This document shows positions 47,930-60,800 of a stretch of 64,000 nt of DNA, piece by piece. The stretch comes from Brachynemurus nebulosus (Eukaryota; Arthropoda; Insecta; Neuroptera; Myrmeleontidae): the NCBI GenBank assembly GCA_035578155.1, contig JAPWDM010000005.1, forward strand, positions 22,876,877-22,940,876, read 5' to 3'. Below the pieces are notes generated by a model that worked only from the letters and a program-made list of their open reading frames with translations, was not told where the DNA came from and searched no databases. The position numbers were made by a program, and so were the translations under genes. Every line of letters starts with the position of its first letter. Positions within the stretch are counted from its first letter, which is position 1.

Positions 47930-48380
47930 TGATTCCCCAAATTCCCGTTGAATATCTAAATGAAAGCACTGATTTCGTATGGTGCTAGATCTCTGACAAT
48001 ATTCCATCACCGAACGAAGCCAGTACTCGCAATAGATTCACAAATCACACGTATTTCTACCGCTTCTGAAAAGAAAGACTCAAAATATTATCAAAAATGC
48101 ACTTACAAAACCAAAATACACAGTTCCCAAAACAGAGTTAAAACACACAATTTGAACGATGCATCACCGATTGGACCACCACCAACTGACTTTTAATATT
48201 TCTAGCGCGCCATTTAAGTACATTTTGACAGTTACACTTCAAGAATTAAACACAAAAACGGAACATTTTTTTTTATGTGTTTTGTTGTCGTTAAAATTTT
48301 ATAAGGAAGCAGAATTGAATTTGATACTTCTACTAGAAACAATGGTTGACGGCAGCGGCTGGTAACTTGTGTAAGCTCTA
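47930..48380. other. GC-richer unassigned stretch
   Basis: It contains CpG words and two modest plus-strand open frames without recognisable content. On the minus strand GTAAGT occurs at 48106-48101 after a TTTTGGTTTT context, so an untranslated 5' exon is conceivable but unproven. Confidence 0.2.
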
Positions 48381-48887
48381 AATACGAATACAATTAAAAC
48401 TAGATAAATTACAGTTGTTGAGAAAGAAATATCTACATACATTCTTTATTATTTAAAACATGCAAAAGTATTAGATCAAATTACCACTAGAGCCAGCGTG
48501 GTGGAACTTGAAGCATATCAATCTGGTATTTTTAAAAAAAAATTGTATTATGCATGTAAGGGAAAATGTCAAATTTTGATATAAATTAACTGTTATTATT
48601 AATAAACTATTTTTTTGGCAACCAGTTCCAAATTTTTTCAAATTAATGAGAATTAATACATTCTTGGGGTTCCGAAGAAAAAATTTCCGACTGTTCGATA
48701 GTCACATCCTCATAATTTCTACATTTTTCGGCCTGTAGACCTGAAATTATGCGTGTATAAAGCTACTGGTATAGATCTTAATTTCTTGAGGTAATTTCAT
48801 TTATTGTAAAGGAGGATGAAAATTTTTTTCTACATACCAAATCGTGTGACCGTCTGTGACAAAAATTTAATTAGAATCCAATTGTAT

Positions 48888-49071
48888 GGCCGCTATTACA
48901 TTGTCATAGATATATGTCAAAGATCTTTGATCAAATCTATGATCAAATATTAAGAAGTATCTTTAACTATGGTTACAGAAATATTATATTATAAAGTTGA
49001 CTTATTACACTATAATATTTCTTTGATTAAATAAAACTTTGACATATATCTATGACAGTGTAATAGCGGCC
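48888..49071. mobile_element. Miniature element with 35-bp TIRs
   Basis: GGCCGCTATTACATTGTCAT and, inverted, GGCCGCTATTACACTGTCAT continue as AGATATATGTCAAAG on both arms. TAT lies on each side, possibly a 3-bp duplication. PIF/Harbinger-like by the GGCC start, but this is tentative. Confidence 0.75.
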
Positions 49072-49083
49072 TATGGTATACAG

Positions 49084-49928
49084 CAGGGCTGGGAACTATT
49101 TAAAATGATTTCATTTTAAATATGTATTTAAAATAGAAAATGGCATTTTGCATTTTCTGTTTTAAATAAGTTCCTTCAAACCATTTTCCATTTTGTATTT
49201 AAAATGAAAATTTGAATCCATTTTACATTTAAAATGAAAATGCGTGTACACTCAAATTTATGTGTTATATGTACGACACTTATGACTCATATTAATCATA
49301 GAACTGGAATTGAACGTCGTCTAACAAATTGTAAGTTAAATGTAAGTTGATTCCATTGACTCAAATTTTTTATAACTCGAATTGCAATGTCACTTAAGTT
49401 AAAATTATTAGAGCTGCAGTTCTCTTAAGTCAAACTTTTCTAACTGAAGTTCTGTGTTATGATCTTGAAGACACGTCGATAAGAAATGTTTTGGTATTTC
49501 GATCAGATGATTTTTACATGTAATTTAGAAGTCACAGTCGTAGCGTACTCAAGGTTTAAATATGAGCTGAATTAAATTCTACAATATTTTTAAGTAACAA
49601 TATTTCAAGAGTTAAATTTCGTTTTCATATCATGCAAACTTTACAAACTTTATAAAATTTTCTCAAAAGACTGCTCTTATTTGATTTCAGTACGTTTGAC
49701 ATTTTCTTAACTTTGTTTTTATTAATATGAATCAAGATAAAAAATTTATAGAATAAATTTAAAGTAAAAAAAGCATTTTGCATTTTGTAATCCATTTTAA
49801 ATAGCTATTTTCCATTTTCTATTTTAATTATGTTTAGCAAAACCATCTTCCATTTTGTATTTTAAATGCATTTTTGGAAACCATCTTCTATTTTAAATGG
49901 TTTCTATGAACCATTTTTCCCAGCCCTG
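49084..49928. mobile_element. hAT non-autonomous element with ATTTTAAATG repeats
   Basis: The ends CAGGGCTGGGAAC and, inverted, CAGGGCTGGGAAA have 8-bp flanks GTATACAG (49076-49083) and GTATATAG (49929-49936), 7 of 8 matching. Both ends hold clusters of CATTTTAAAT and CATTTTGTATTTTAAA words, likely subterminal binding sites. No transposase remnant. Confidence 0.85.
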
Positions 49929-49936
49929 GTATATAG

Positions 49937-50910
49937 AATATTAATAACGTAAACCACCAAAAAGTGACTCAGCCCGAAGTTTTTTATTTTAAAATTTATT
50001 ATAAGCTCCTTCAGAAGATAATTAATCCCACCCGCGCGAAACAATTAAGGAATTCAAATTTGTTTTGGACTCCTGCAAGAAATAAGTAGAATTACTCTCG
50101 CGCAAGTAATTAGATACTTTTGAGGAAGTTACTTTAGTTTTAATTTATTATTTTTATTTTTTGTTTTATATTCGAACCCCTTGGAATTACGGGTCCTAGC
50201 CAATCGTCATTCTAATTTATTCGTTAATGTGGTTCTGCCCGCCCCCCCCCCTCCTGTAACTTTTCACATGAGTCCAAGAAACTAAGAAAATATAGATAGT
50301 AGCTAATAGCCAAGGCAAAATAATTTGCGGAGGTGCAGACATCCAAATTTTTATCAGTCAGGTAAAGAAAATGTGTGGTCAAGTGTGAAAGTGGTCCCCA
50401 GTAAATGAATTTTTGCAGAGAAGTATGTTTTGATAGTAAAAAAACATCCCTTAAAAATCAAATTACTATATAATTGACTCTCATAGATTCTGACTTAATG
50501 GGTGTCTAACACTCACTTGGAAGAATTCCTATTAAATTATTTGAAATACTTATTTAATTTTTTTAAGTGATTTGTGTGTATATAAGTTATGGCATGAGCC
50601 TGTACTTCCTAATAAAGGATGCTTTCGTTATAACAATAAATATGTTTACATGTAAAAAAAATATTTGGGACTACTGTAATAAAAGTAACATTTAAAAAAA
50701 AAAAACTACATTATACACTGATTGTTTTATTATAAAATTATTTTCCTTTATATTTTCGTAGTCAGTTCTGTATAATATTAAATTTCATATGTGAGATCAT
50801 GTTCATCTGTGGTTTAAGCTATTTCAACATTTCAATCGAGCGGCAACTGGTCTAGAACATAATACAGGCTACTGTTATTACATGTAAATACATTTAATTT
50901 TTACAATATG
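49937..50910. other. Intergenic, nothing recognised
   Basis: AT-rich. A C-run is present at about 50239-50250. A weak relative of the short repeat at 32337 lies near 50480-50520. Confidence 0.35.
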
Positions 50911-50911
50911 T

Positions 50912-51046
50912 ATTAAGCTAGACTTCCACGAGCAAGTATATGTACTCACATGCAAATATACTCTAATTAACACCTTCACGTCATAAGACGTCAAGTGAAA
51001 CCTTACTTTTATGCGAGTACGCTTACTCATGGGAGTTTAGCTTTAT
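50912..51046. mobile_element. Small TIR element
   Basis: TTAAGCTAGACTTCCACGAG and, inverted, TAAAGCTAAACTCCCATGAG enclose about 135 bp with GTACTCRCATG-like words in both arms. Family unknown. Confidence 0.55.
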
Positions 51047-51505
51047 ACCGTACATAAGCGCATAAGAGGTAATAAGACAAGGGAGTAAGGGACCAAACTA
51101 CTATAATATGACCGCCAGAATTTTATGTCATCAAATTTGGTAGCGTGGCACCCCCCACTTTCTATGGTTGTATTATAAATATTTAGAGTTTTGTGTTTGT
51201 AAGTGCAGTATAGTGGATGTTAGTATGTGTGATATTGGGTATGTATGTAGCGCGAAGTGCAAGGAGGGAGTGGATACATACTATCGAACAACTATATGTG
51301 TGTATCTGCTACTAACGATATACATTCATTTTATTGTTTATCATTGTGTTGATATCACAATCAACAGCCACCACTTAACAATGGTTGTGTACTCTTGTAG
51401 AGCCGATAGCCGATGGACGACTAGTCAGTAAGCAGTATAAAATGCAGCTTATTGCAACTTTCGGACCACACTTTTTTATATGTAAGCTTCATCTGTATCG
51501 TCTGT
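51047..51505. other. Unassigned
   Basis: An 87-codon open frame (51168-51431) is Cys/Tyr-rich but resembles nothing known and has no gene context, so it is treated as incidental. Confidence 0.3.
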
Positions 51506-51509
51506 GCAA

Positions 51510-51892
51510 TAAGGCCTCATACACAATCAACGAAATAAGGAATAAGAAGTATGTCATCTAGTGATGTTGAATAGAACTTTAATGAAATAAGAAATAAGGA
51601 GTATGCCATCTAGTGACGTTGAATGGAACTTTAACATAGCTACTCATAGATAATATAAATGTGTAGGTATTTTTGTACATCAAAATTCGTGATTTTTTTC
51701 ACTTAGTGACAAAAAAGTCATTACGAACATTACTTTTTCATGAATTTTGATGTACAAAGATACCTAAATACATATACCTATGAGCAGTTAAGTTAAAGTT
51801 TCATTCAACGTCACTAGATAGCATACTTCTTTTTTCTTATTTCTTATTCCTTATTTCACTGATTGTGTATGACTCATTATTAGAGGTTTCTT
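51510..51892. mobile_element. ACACAATCA-type inverted-repeat element, copy 1
   Basis: The arms start TACACAATCAACGAAATAAG and, inverted, TACACAATCAGTGAAATAAG. They continue through CATCTAGTGACGTTGAATG and ATCAAAATTCGTGA words toward a TTTTTTCACTTAGTGACAAA centre. A second copy lies at 54405-54765. Confidence 0.8.
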
Positions 51893-52383
51893 ATTTTTTG
51901 AAACTATACCACCAAAGATAGGCAGGCTGTTTAACACATACGTATGTACTATGCCTAAGCTGTCACTACAGTAAATTTCCTTTGAATTTTGGATTCATTA
52001 ATTATTAATTACGTATATAGTTATATTTATATATAATATTTATATGAGAACATTCCAATTAAAAATTACTTGTGCATATACGCAATCCAACTGTTGAGAA
52101 TCACTGATACAACCTGCTTGTCCGCCTGCATAATGTAATATAATATGGTCGTGAATGTATCAGGTTCGATAGTGAACACTGGGAAAAAAGAGTTACACAT
52201 ATTTTTGTCCCAAACAGAATGTGAACATTTATGATCAACAAACTGTTGTCACCTTTATTAAAAATTCACATTATGGTTCTCTTGTTTTAAAAAAATTATT
52301 AATTAATAAATAATAAATTAAATCTTAAAATCGTAATTAACATTCCTCATGTCTCAAATAAAACTCAAACGTTTGGTTTTTAT

Positions 52384-52571
52384 CAGGGCCGGACTTATGT
52401 TTAAGAAGCCCCTGGGTACTTTTAATGTGGAGGCTGCTGAAAAAAATTCTTTTTGCTTCCTATTTTTTTATGGAATTAATTATTAATTTTTTTTTATAAT
52501 TGTGTAATATATATCAGTTGTGAAGCCGTTGGGGCACGTACCCCAAGTGCTATTATGTAAATTCGGATCTG
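52384..52571. mobile_element. hAT miniature element, 188 bp
   Basis: CAGGGCCGGACTTATG and, inverted, CAGATCCGAATTTAC, with flanks GTTTTTAT (52376-52383) and GTTTTCAT (52572-52579), 7 of 8 matching. Confidence 0.75.
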
Positions 52572-52579
52572 GTTTTCAT

Positions 52580-54400
52580 ATCAAAATATTAGATAAACGT
52601 AATTTTTTGACAAGTTTAAAGAGCTCATCTTAAAAGTTGGTCTCGTACAATCTAAGAGTTTCATACGACAATTCTTATGCAAAATATTAATTAGACTAAC
52701 TAAAATTCTGGCAGTCTAGCTATAATTTATAACTTAATGCCTATTAACACTAGCAATGTCTAATTTTTAACATTAAAAACCTAGAAGATCAGGAGGGAAC
52801 GGTGTTTTTTCCGCATATTTTAAGCTATGAATTTAAAACCAATTTATCAAAAAACTAAAAATGTGAAAATACATTTGAAGTTCATAAAACGATATAATAA
52901 AATCAATTATTTTGGGAGGGGTCAAACTTATCCTTAATAAAAATATTTCATAACGTTGATTATCGAATTATGTACGCGTTACAAATATGCATTATTCAAT
53001 TTTCCCGTCACACAGTTTTTGTTAAGACGTCTGTGAGAGTAAATTTTTTTCTTTTTGAGGTGTTGAATTCAAAAAATATCCCATATTTTGACGATCATTT
53101 AACATTTAATACTTTTAAGCATACTTAAGGAATTATTAATCTTCCAAAAACGAAACGTAGAAAAAATTTTCTATGTTAAATTTTTCTAAAATGATTCAAA
53201 AATGACACCAGTAAAAATTGAAAAAAAAAATTAGACGTTTGTTGTGTATCAGCTCATTGAAATCACTTATTTGTAGCCGGAACAATGAAAACGTTCGCCA
53301 AAATTAAAATTAATAAAAACAATTAAAATTTATACTTAGTATACACAGCAAAAAACTGCGTTTTGATTTAAATTACTAAGGAAGATTTAAATAATCTATG
53401 TAAATTGTTAGTCTATAGCAATCTATATACGTTTTCAAAAATAGCAATAATTTAGAAGCAACCAAATTTTAAATACCTAGGGACAATTTTAACAAAAATA
53501 TAAATATAAAAAAATTACCTCAAAAATAAATAAAGTAATCCATTCCATCAAAATCGCCCCAAATATCACTTTCAACAATACATAAAACACAATAATTACT
53601 AACTAATTCCATCAACAATACCAATCACTGTATTGATCAATCGATAAATCAATCACATAAATCAATTCATTGATCTATTTATTGTCTGATACGACATCGA
53701 ATATCTTCCGAATATGCTTAGGTACCATTTATTTTTTATCCGTTAAGGAATATAGTGCAATTTTATTACACATTATCATCAATAATAAACTGATCAAAAG
53801 ACAGACAGACAGATGGATCCCAACAGTACAGTGGTGGTGAGGGAAACATGTAACACAATTCTTTTATGAAACTATTAACGCGCGTACAATCATGCGTTAC
53901 AGTTTTTTTTTATATGGGGGGCTGTAATAAATATATCATGTGTATATTATAAAAAAAAGACAATATATTTTCGATAAAATGCAAGCCAGATTTTGTTTAG
54001 ATGCATATGCGTAACCTATTGGAGACGATGGTTCACGTAAATACTAGTTAGGTGTATAATGCACCTATAATAGTGGTAGACAGGAACCCCTTCATTATTA
54101 TTTGACACTGGGTCGGGTCGGGTTGTTGATTGGCAACAGGGTGCATTATTATCGTTGGATTAGACAATAAGTATAATGATTGTTCTGATTCTTTCTATAC
54201 TGTTTTCTACAGTCATTGTTTTGTTAATTTTTAAAATGAGATGTTATTTGGATGCAAAACCTTATCGTTATCAGTATAATTTCGTTTTTACTGCGCTCGA
54301 TTATAGCCTATAATCCTTATTACATATACCTACCCATAATTTACTGCATTACATGAAGTTTTACAATTGAAGCTAAATAATTTCAAGAATAATGCCTTCT
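52580..54400. other. Intergenic, nothing recognised
   Basis: AT-rich. No supported gene or element. Confidence 0.35.
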
Positions 54401-54402
54401 AC

Positions 54403-54768
54403 CCTTGTCTTCTACACAATCAATGAAATAAGGAATAAGAAATAAGGAATAAGAAGTATGCCATCTAGTGACGTTGAATGGAACTTTAACGTAACTGGTC
54501 ATAGATATAAATATGTAGGTATTTTTTTATGTCAAAATTCGTGATTTTTTTCACTTAGTGACAAAAAAGTCACCACGAACGTGACCTTTTTATGAATTCT
54601 GATGTACAAAAATACCGAAATACATTTACCTATGAACAGTTAAGTTAAAGTTTCATTCAACGTCACTAGATGGTATACTTCTTCTTTCTTATTTCATTAA
54701 AGTTCCATTCAACGTTACTAGATGGCATACTTATTCCTTATTTCATTGATTGTGTAGAAGGCATAATC
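54403..54768. mobile_element. ACACAATCA-type inverted-repeat element, copy 2
   Basis: GCCTTCTA begins the left end and TAGAAGGC closes the right, with ATAAT on both outer sides as a candidate 5-bp duplication. The left end carries a short internal duplication (CTTCTA ... CTTCTACACAATC), and the AAATAAGGAATAAG words are repeated. The body matches 51510-51892. Confidence 0.8.
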
Positions 54769-54994
54769 TATATAAGTTATATAATGTTAAAGAATGACAA
54801 TGGTAATACATGTTTGTTATATTTATTGCATACCTACATTAATGTTACAATACATACCTTTACGTATTATACTGGTACATATTATGGTATACAGCAAGCG
54901 CTTAAAATATACATATATTTCCAAGAGTTTGACTTTTGTAAGTTCGTTTACTAATTAACTTTCATTAGCTAACAACCATAATAGTTTGAACAAT

Positions 54995-55530
54995 TTGTGT
55001 ATGAGCTTTTTATTTTTGCTATCAAACTGAGGAAATTCCATTTAGAAGGAGGGGTGATTCGACCGAAATCGTATTTTTAGTTGTCCTACATACGTAATTT
55101 TGATAAAAATAAAAAAAATGACTTCCAAAACCCATAGTTCGCTTTCAGTTTCATCATTCAGTCATTATATGTACGGTTTTTGAGGCGAACTTTTCATTTT
55201 TGCTGTCAGAGTGATGAAATTCCTTTTAGAAATATGACTTATTCGACGAAAGTTTTTTTTAGTGGTTTTACGTGTTTAATTTTGGTAAAAATGAAGAGAC
55301 CGACTTCGAAGGCTTACAATTCGGTTTTAATTTCATCATGCAATCATTTTATTTACGCTTTTTAACGTATTGGGAATTTTTAGTAAACTCATATTTAATA
55401 TTCAATCATATTAAAATTTTTTTTCTTAAATCAAGCTTTATTAAAGTGATTTGCGTTAGGGTTACTGATTGAATTGGGGTAACTTGCATGTGAATTTGTC
55501 ATTTTTGCTATCAAAATAATTCATTTGATA
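54995..55530 (+). repeat. Dispersed 270-310 bp repeat, third locus
   Basis: Two partial units begin near 55005 (TTTTTATTTTTGCTATCAAA) and 55190 (CTTTTCATTTTTGCTGTCAG), and a third start is at 55495. It includes TCCTTTTAGAAATATGACTT and TTTTGGTAAAAATGAAGAGA. Small open frames here are incidental. Confidence 0.7.
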
Positions 55531-55958
55531 CGTAAAAGTTGTCTATCGATATGCATAAAAATTAATATATAGGCAAGCCGACTACCAGATGTGTATTGAC
55601 TATTGCATAACATCCAAAGTAGTTATTTTAAGCTAGATTGTATATCAATATCACTAGTCTGAATAGGAAAGTTTTTTAATACTACATATTATGTAACATT
55701 AATTTATCCCGTAATAAATCGATGGAATTTGTACTAGGATTTTTGCTTGAAAATTATAAAAAAATTCGATTTAATTATTACTTTATTTGTTAACTTAGTA
55801 GGTTTCTTTTGACAAAGTTTTATTTATCTTACTGTAAAATAAATATTAATTTAATAGTAGTACAACAGTACTTTGAATTTTATCTTAATATGTATAAAAA
55901 ATGAAATACGGACTTTTCCATTCCCAGTTATTATTAATTTATTTGGCGAAAATGGTAC

Positions 55959-56155
55959 TATAGGTCAAATCAACTAAATATGATCTGACGTCGTCAGACA
56001 AATGAAGGAAATATAGACATACATACCTAGTTTTCTATCTCTTTTCGTTTTTGTTACTTTTATATTAGCGTAACTATAGTAGCTTAAGATTATGCGTCTA
56101 ATTTGGTTTCATTTGTTAATGATATCGTACCATTTTTATTTGATTTGACTATATT
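55959..56155. mobile_element. Miniature element, copy 2 of the 30250 family
   Basis: TATAGGTCAAATCAACTAAA, TGATCTGACGTCGTCA, TTTTTGTTACTTTTATATTA and TTTCATTTGTTAATGA parallel 30250-30456. Its CRE-like site is altered (TGACGTCG). Confidence 0.7.
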
Positions 56156-56159
56156 TTAT

Positions 56160-57440
56160 ATTTAATTCAAGTTGATCAGGAATGAAAATTTGATAGAATA
56201 TCTAACTTTAAACAATATCTCAAAACTTTCTTTAATAGTATCATTATCTTTAATAGAAAAAAATTGGATTTTTAAAAATACTTAAAACATTTTATTAAAA
56301 AAATGATGTCACAAATTCAGCAAGTTTACCTTGAATAAACGTTAAGAATACATTTACGTAAGACAGTTTGCCTATATTGTAACGCAAATGATTCCAAACC
56401 AACCATTAAAAAACTGTTTTAAGATACCAATTTCAATATTTATGCGTTAAGTATTTACAAAGTTGTATTTTTATTATTCATATTATTATTAGTACCTACT
56501 TAATTTTTTTCTGTTTAAAATAATTATGATTTTATTGACAATAGAAACACATTAGAAATTTTTAAAAATAAAGGAGAAAATACTATTTCTTGACTCATTC
56601 ATTGTGAGTTTAAATCATAAACAATATTTATTACACGTTAATTGTTTATTTAATTAATATTTACTTTTTTTCTTATTCATTAACAATTAAAAACAAAAAT
56701 AAATTTACTTTTAATAAAATTACGACTGATTTAATAGATATTATAGATAATATATTATTATGTATATTCGATTGACTAGGATAACTGTACCTCTACAAAA
56801 TCGAAATAGTTTATTTTGCTTCCGAGACTACTAAAGTAGCGGTAGCATTATGATCAGTTTTGAAATATGAAAAATTTTTTCCCTCTAAAATGAAAATGTT
56901 TACGTGCATTTTAGGTATTAAGAGCTTCCTGAACAATTTTCGTTTCATGTCTGTCTGTCCGTCTGTAGGTCGCTAGATCCCACCATGTGGCATAACTTTG
57001 GAGTTATTCGATTGCTTTTACTTTTATTTCATATCTTACTTACTACTGGTCTTATTTCGCTCAAATTTTGAGAGTATTTGGGAGTTAGTCCATATTATGG
57101 TCTCTTACAAATCTCAATATAACCAGTGATAGTTACCATAGTTACTGTGCATGCGAAAACGTAAAGTATATTAACGCTGGGTGCAGAAAATCAGAGCCGG
57201 CGAGAGAAATTGTAGGTATGCTTGTTTCATACATGGCGTTTCAGACACGAAAGTTAAGATAAGAAGCAGTTTAAGGTACCATCACAGTGTGATTTGCCGA
57301 AAAAGAGTCAATTTTCGCGATTTTTTTTCGTATGGATAGGATGGGGGAATGGGGATGAATTTTTTTTTACGATTAATACCACTATTTACCAATACAAAAA
57401 TATATTTTTTATTCATTTTTTATTTATTTTTTATAATTAT
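56160..57440. other. Intergenic, nothing recognised
   Basis: AT-rich, no supported gene. Confidence 0.35.
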
Positions 57441-57445
57441 TATAA

Positions 57446-57813
57446 TTTTTTTGAAAAAAGTATCTTTAAAAAAGGGCGGAAATCGGTACACACGATTACA
57501 GCCGAAGTTTACATCCGAAAAAAAATCAAATAGATTATCAGTCTGTAGGTAAGCCGCTATGTACCTATGGGAGCCTTTTTTTTTTTGAAATCTTCCTATT
57601 TTTCCACACGAAAAACTATAAAAAATTTTGTACTCTTTATTCAAACCGCCGCCATTTTTTTAAATTTCAAGAAATAATTAAAAGCCCCCGTAGGTACATA
57701 GCGGCTTATCTACAGATTGACAATCTATTTGATTTTTTTTCGGATGAAAACTGCGGCCGCAATCGTGTGTACCGATTTCCGCCCTTTTTTAAAGACACTT
57801 TTTTCAAAAAATT
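57446..57813. repeat. Long inverted repeat (hairpin), arms about 130 bp
   Basis: The left arm (57446-57575) and right arm (57682-57813) pair through AAAAAAGGGCGGAAATCGGT, ACACACGATT, CCGAAAAAAAATCAAATAGA and AAGCCGCTATGTACCTA. I judge them about 90% identical by eye. The loop is about 105 bp. Open frames on both strands are shadows of the palindrome. Confidence 0.85.
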
Positions 57814-57819
57814 CTGTCA

Positions 57820-60800
57820 TAAATACAAAAAAGGTATGTCATAAATACAAGGAAGCTATGTGCCGCACTCCATTGGCAGCGTATTTTTGAACAACATTGT
57901 AGAATGACAATATGTAAATAAGTATTGTATTGTTTTGATGTGCAATCATTTGCTGTATTCTTTTTTTTCTGTAATTACATAATTTTCTGTAATGTGTGTA
58001 AAAATTGGGCGGGTAATAAAAGTAATACACATATCGATTGACTCAATTATTTGACCCAAATTAATTTTTACTATTATCATATTATTTTTATTAATTTGTA
58101 TTCAAATATTGTTACGATGGCTTAGTGAAAGTTTTATTTACAATTGTATAAAGTAAATTTAATTATTACGAATATTATTCAATAAAAACAACATAAAAAT
58201 CATCAAAAATTTTGCGATTAAAATTTATCCGAAAAATGTCAAATAATTGATTTTTCTTTTATCAAGGATTTTAAAAATTTAATTCCTTTTTGTGTTTGTC
58301 CGTCCATATTTCACAGAAATTTTTTTCAGAGACCACTAATGACGTATAAAATAAAAATTTGCGATAATATTATAGAAAATGGTGACCCAGTTACAGACGT
58401 CTAGTATAAAAAGTTAAATTTTTTTAATACTATTTTCGGGCGGTTAAAATGGAAAGTTAAATTTAAATTTGTTTCAAAACTATATTATAGGTTACCAAAT
58501 AATTGGTTGATCAAATGAGCTAAAGTACGAATTCAAGTACCCTTGAAAAATTGACGTGTCGGTGTCTCCACTTCATTTTCGAAAGAGTCACTCAGAAAAT
58601 TTTAAAATAATCAAGAACATAAGTAATCAACAACAAAATCATTTCTTTGATACATAAAAAGAAAGCTCGATGACAAATTTGGTTTTGATTATTAAAATGT
58701 TAGAAGAAAGAGTAATTGATAAATATTTTTGCGAAAATATATATTACAATTTCTGTACCCGAATAAGCATAGGTTATTTTTTAAATATTCCATATTTCTA
58801 AGAATTTATTTACGTATGTATTCATAGATACGATTAATATCCCGAAGCCACCCTGGAACGTGTAAGAAAATTTATTATGTTGACAAATTCAGTAAAGATC
58901 TGTGTTCCTTCCTGGTAAGCGTAACTAGATTAAGACAGAAATACAATCGTTTTGAAATCGAGAATTATGATTTCATTGTGTGGAACATTATCTACGCAAG
59001 ACTTTTGCTTAACCTTTTTTTTTTTTTTACAAATAAAGGCGTTCAAGATTTGTAACCCCTAAGAATATAAATTTCATTTCCGTATTTCTTGTTAATTAAC
59101 GAATTATAAATTTTAATGTTTAAACATAATTAAACCATTTTTTAACAAATGTCATTTTTTATAACATCGTCTTCCGGGCTTTGATATCACTTAAGAAAAA
59201 TTTAAAATTTTATATCTGCAAGAGAACTTTTCGGATTAAATATTTACTTGACTTTTCAATGTTAAATAAAAAATTATAATTAATTTCAAAATGTGTGGTA
59301 AATTTCCAGAAATTTTATTGAACTTTTATTACAGTTTAGGAGATAAATTACTGGTTTCGATTATCTTTTAGTTTAAATTATCTGTACTAATAAATACGTA
59401 ATTGTAAGTTTTCGTAATAGCTAATTACTTGATTTTTAACTTTTCTGGTTTTTTCGAAATTATAATTATTTAATTTGAACTTGAAATAAATAACAATTGT
59501 TTTTAGTCAGTTGAAATATTTTGTTGTATAATATGGAAAAATTGGTACAGAAATTGTGTCATAAGTCGTATGTAATAATCTTGAAGAATGTACGTAATTT
59601 TTTTTTTATGTGTGAAAATATACATGATGTTTTATGTAACGGACGATTTGATTTAATTTTCCTGTAAAGATCTAAAATCTAAGGAGTTTTTTTATTTGTC
59701 TTCAAATTAAGACCTTGTATAGAGATAATAGAGGACAAAGAAAGGCATAGGATACTTTTTATCCAGCGAAAACTTCTCATTCCTGAGGGAAAATGTATTT
59801 AAATCGAAACATGAAATCACGACACTTCTAAAAAAAAAAAACGATTGTTAGCATTCAACTTTGTATATTAATAACATAGAGGAGGAAAAAGGACATAGGT
59901 TACGTTTTATCTCAGAGGAAAATACATATATACTTAAAAATTACAAGAGGAGACTATTAAAAAATAAAATAAGCAATTTATTTTAACACAAATCTACAAA
60001 ATTGCACAACTGTTCCATTGGGGTTCCAACTTCACCGATTAGGAAAAGAATACGCCCCAAACCCATTATCAACTTGCGTATGATATTTTAATATCTAATT
60101 ACTAATTTTTGCAGTTATTACGTTCAAGTATACGTCATCAAGGTTAAATTGATTTTTTTCCTCAAATTTTTAATAATTAATTATTTTAATTTAATTTATG
60201 ATATTTGGTCAATAAACACTTGATAATTATATCAAAAATGGTAATTATGTATCTTTACCAAATATTTCTTGGTTACCCTTGTTAGAGTGTCGATTTAAAC
60301 GTCTTTTAATAAATACAGTCAAAATTGATAGTACCATATTGTAATAGAAATAGAAGACGTCTTGCATTAACTAATAGGTTTGGTTTAATGGCCGTCAGAC
60401 AGGATTAAAATTAATAAAATTAACAATTGAAAATAATATATATTTTTTAAAAATAAAATAAAGTTTCTTAAAAGATTGAATTCACAATAATCAATTAATC
60501 TAAATTTTCTTTCTCGTATTATAATGGCAGGTTTATATAGTTAATGTCATAAATGTGGTTTAGTTTAATGGCGTCGTATATTTCAGACGTTAATGTCTAT
60601 ACGGTCTATACTCTCTCTGTTGAGAACACGCGTTCTGTTTTTATTCAATACTCAGTGGGTATACTTTACCCAAGAATATTTTCCCGAAGACACGCGGTAC
60701 CAATCGATATGCAATCTTTCATAAGACACATAAATACATAAATATGTTATATTTGTTCGGATAGGTACGTAAGTAATTACAATAAATTGATAAAAGTAAT

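Noticed and set aside
51168..51431. 87-codon Cys/Tyr-rich open frame
   Set aside because: No known domain, no splice or promoter context, and composition compatible with chance.
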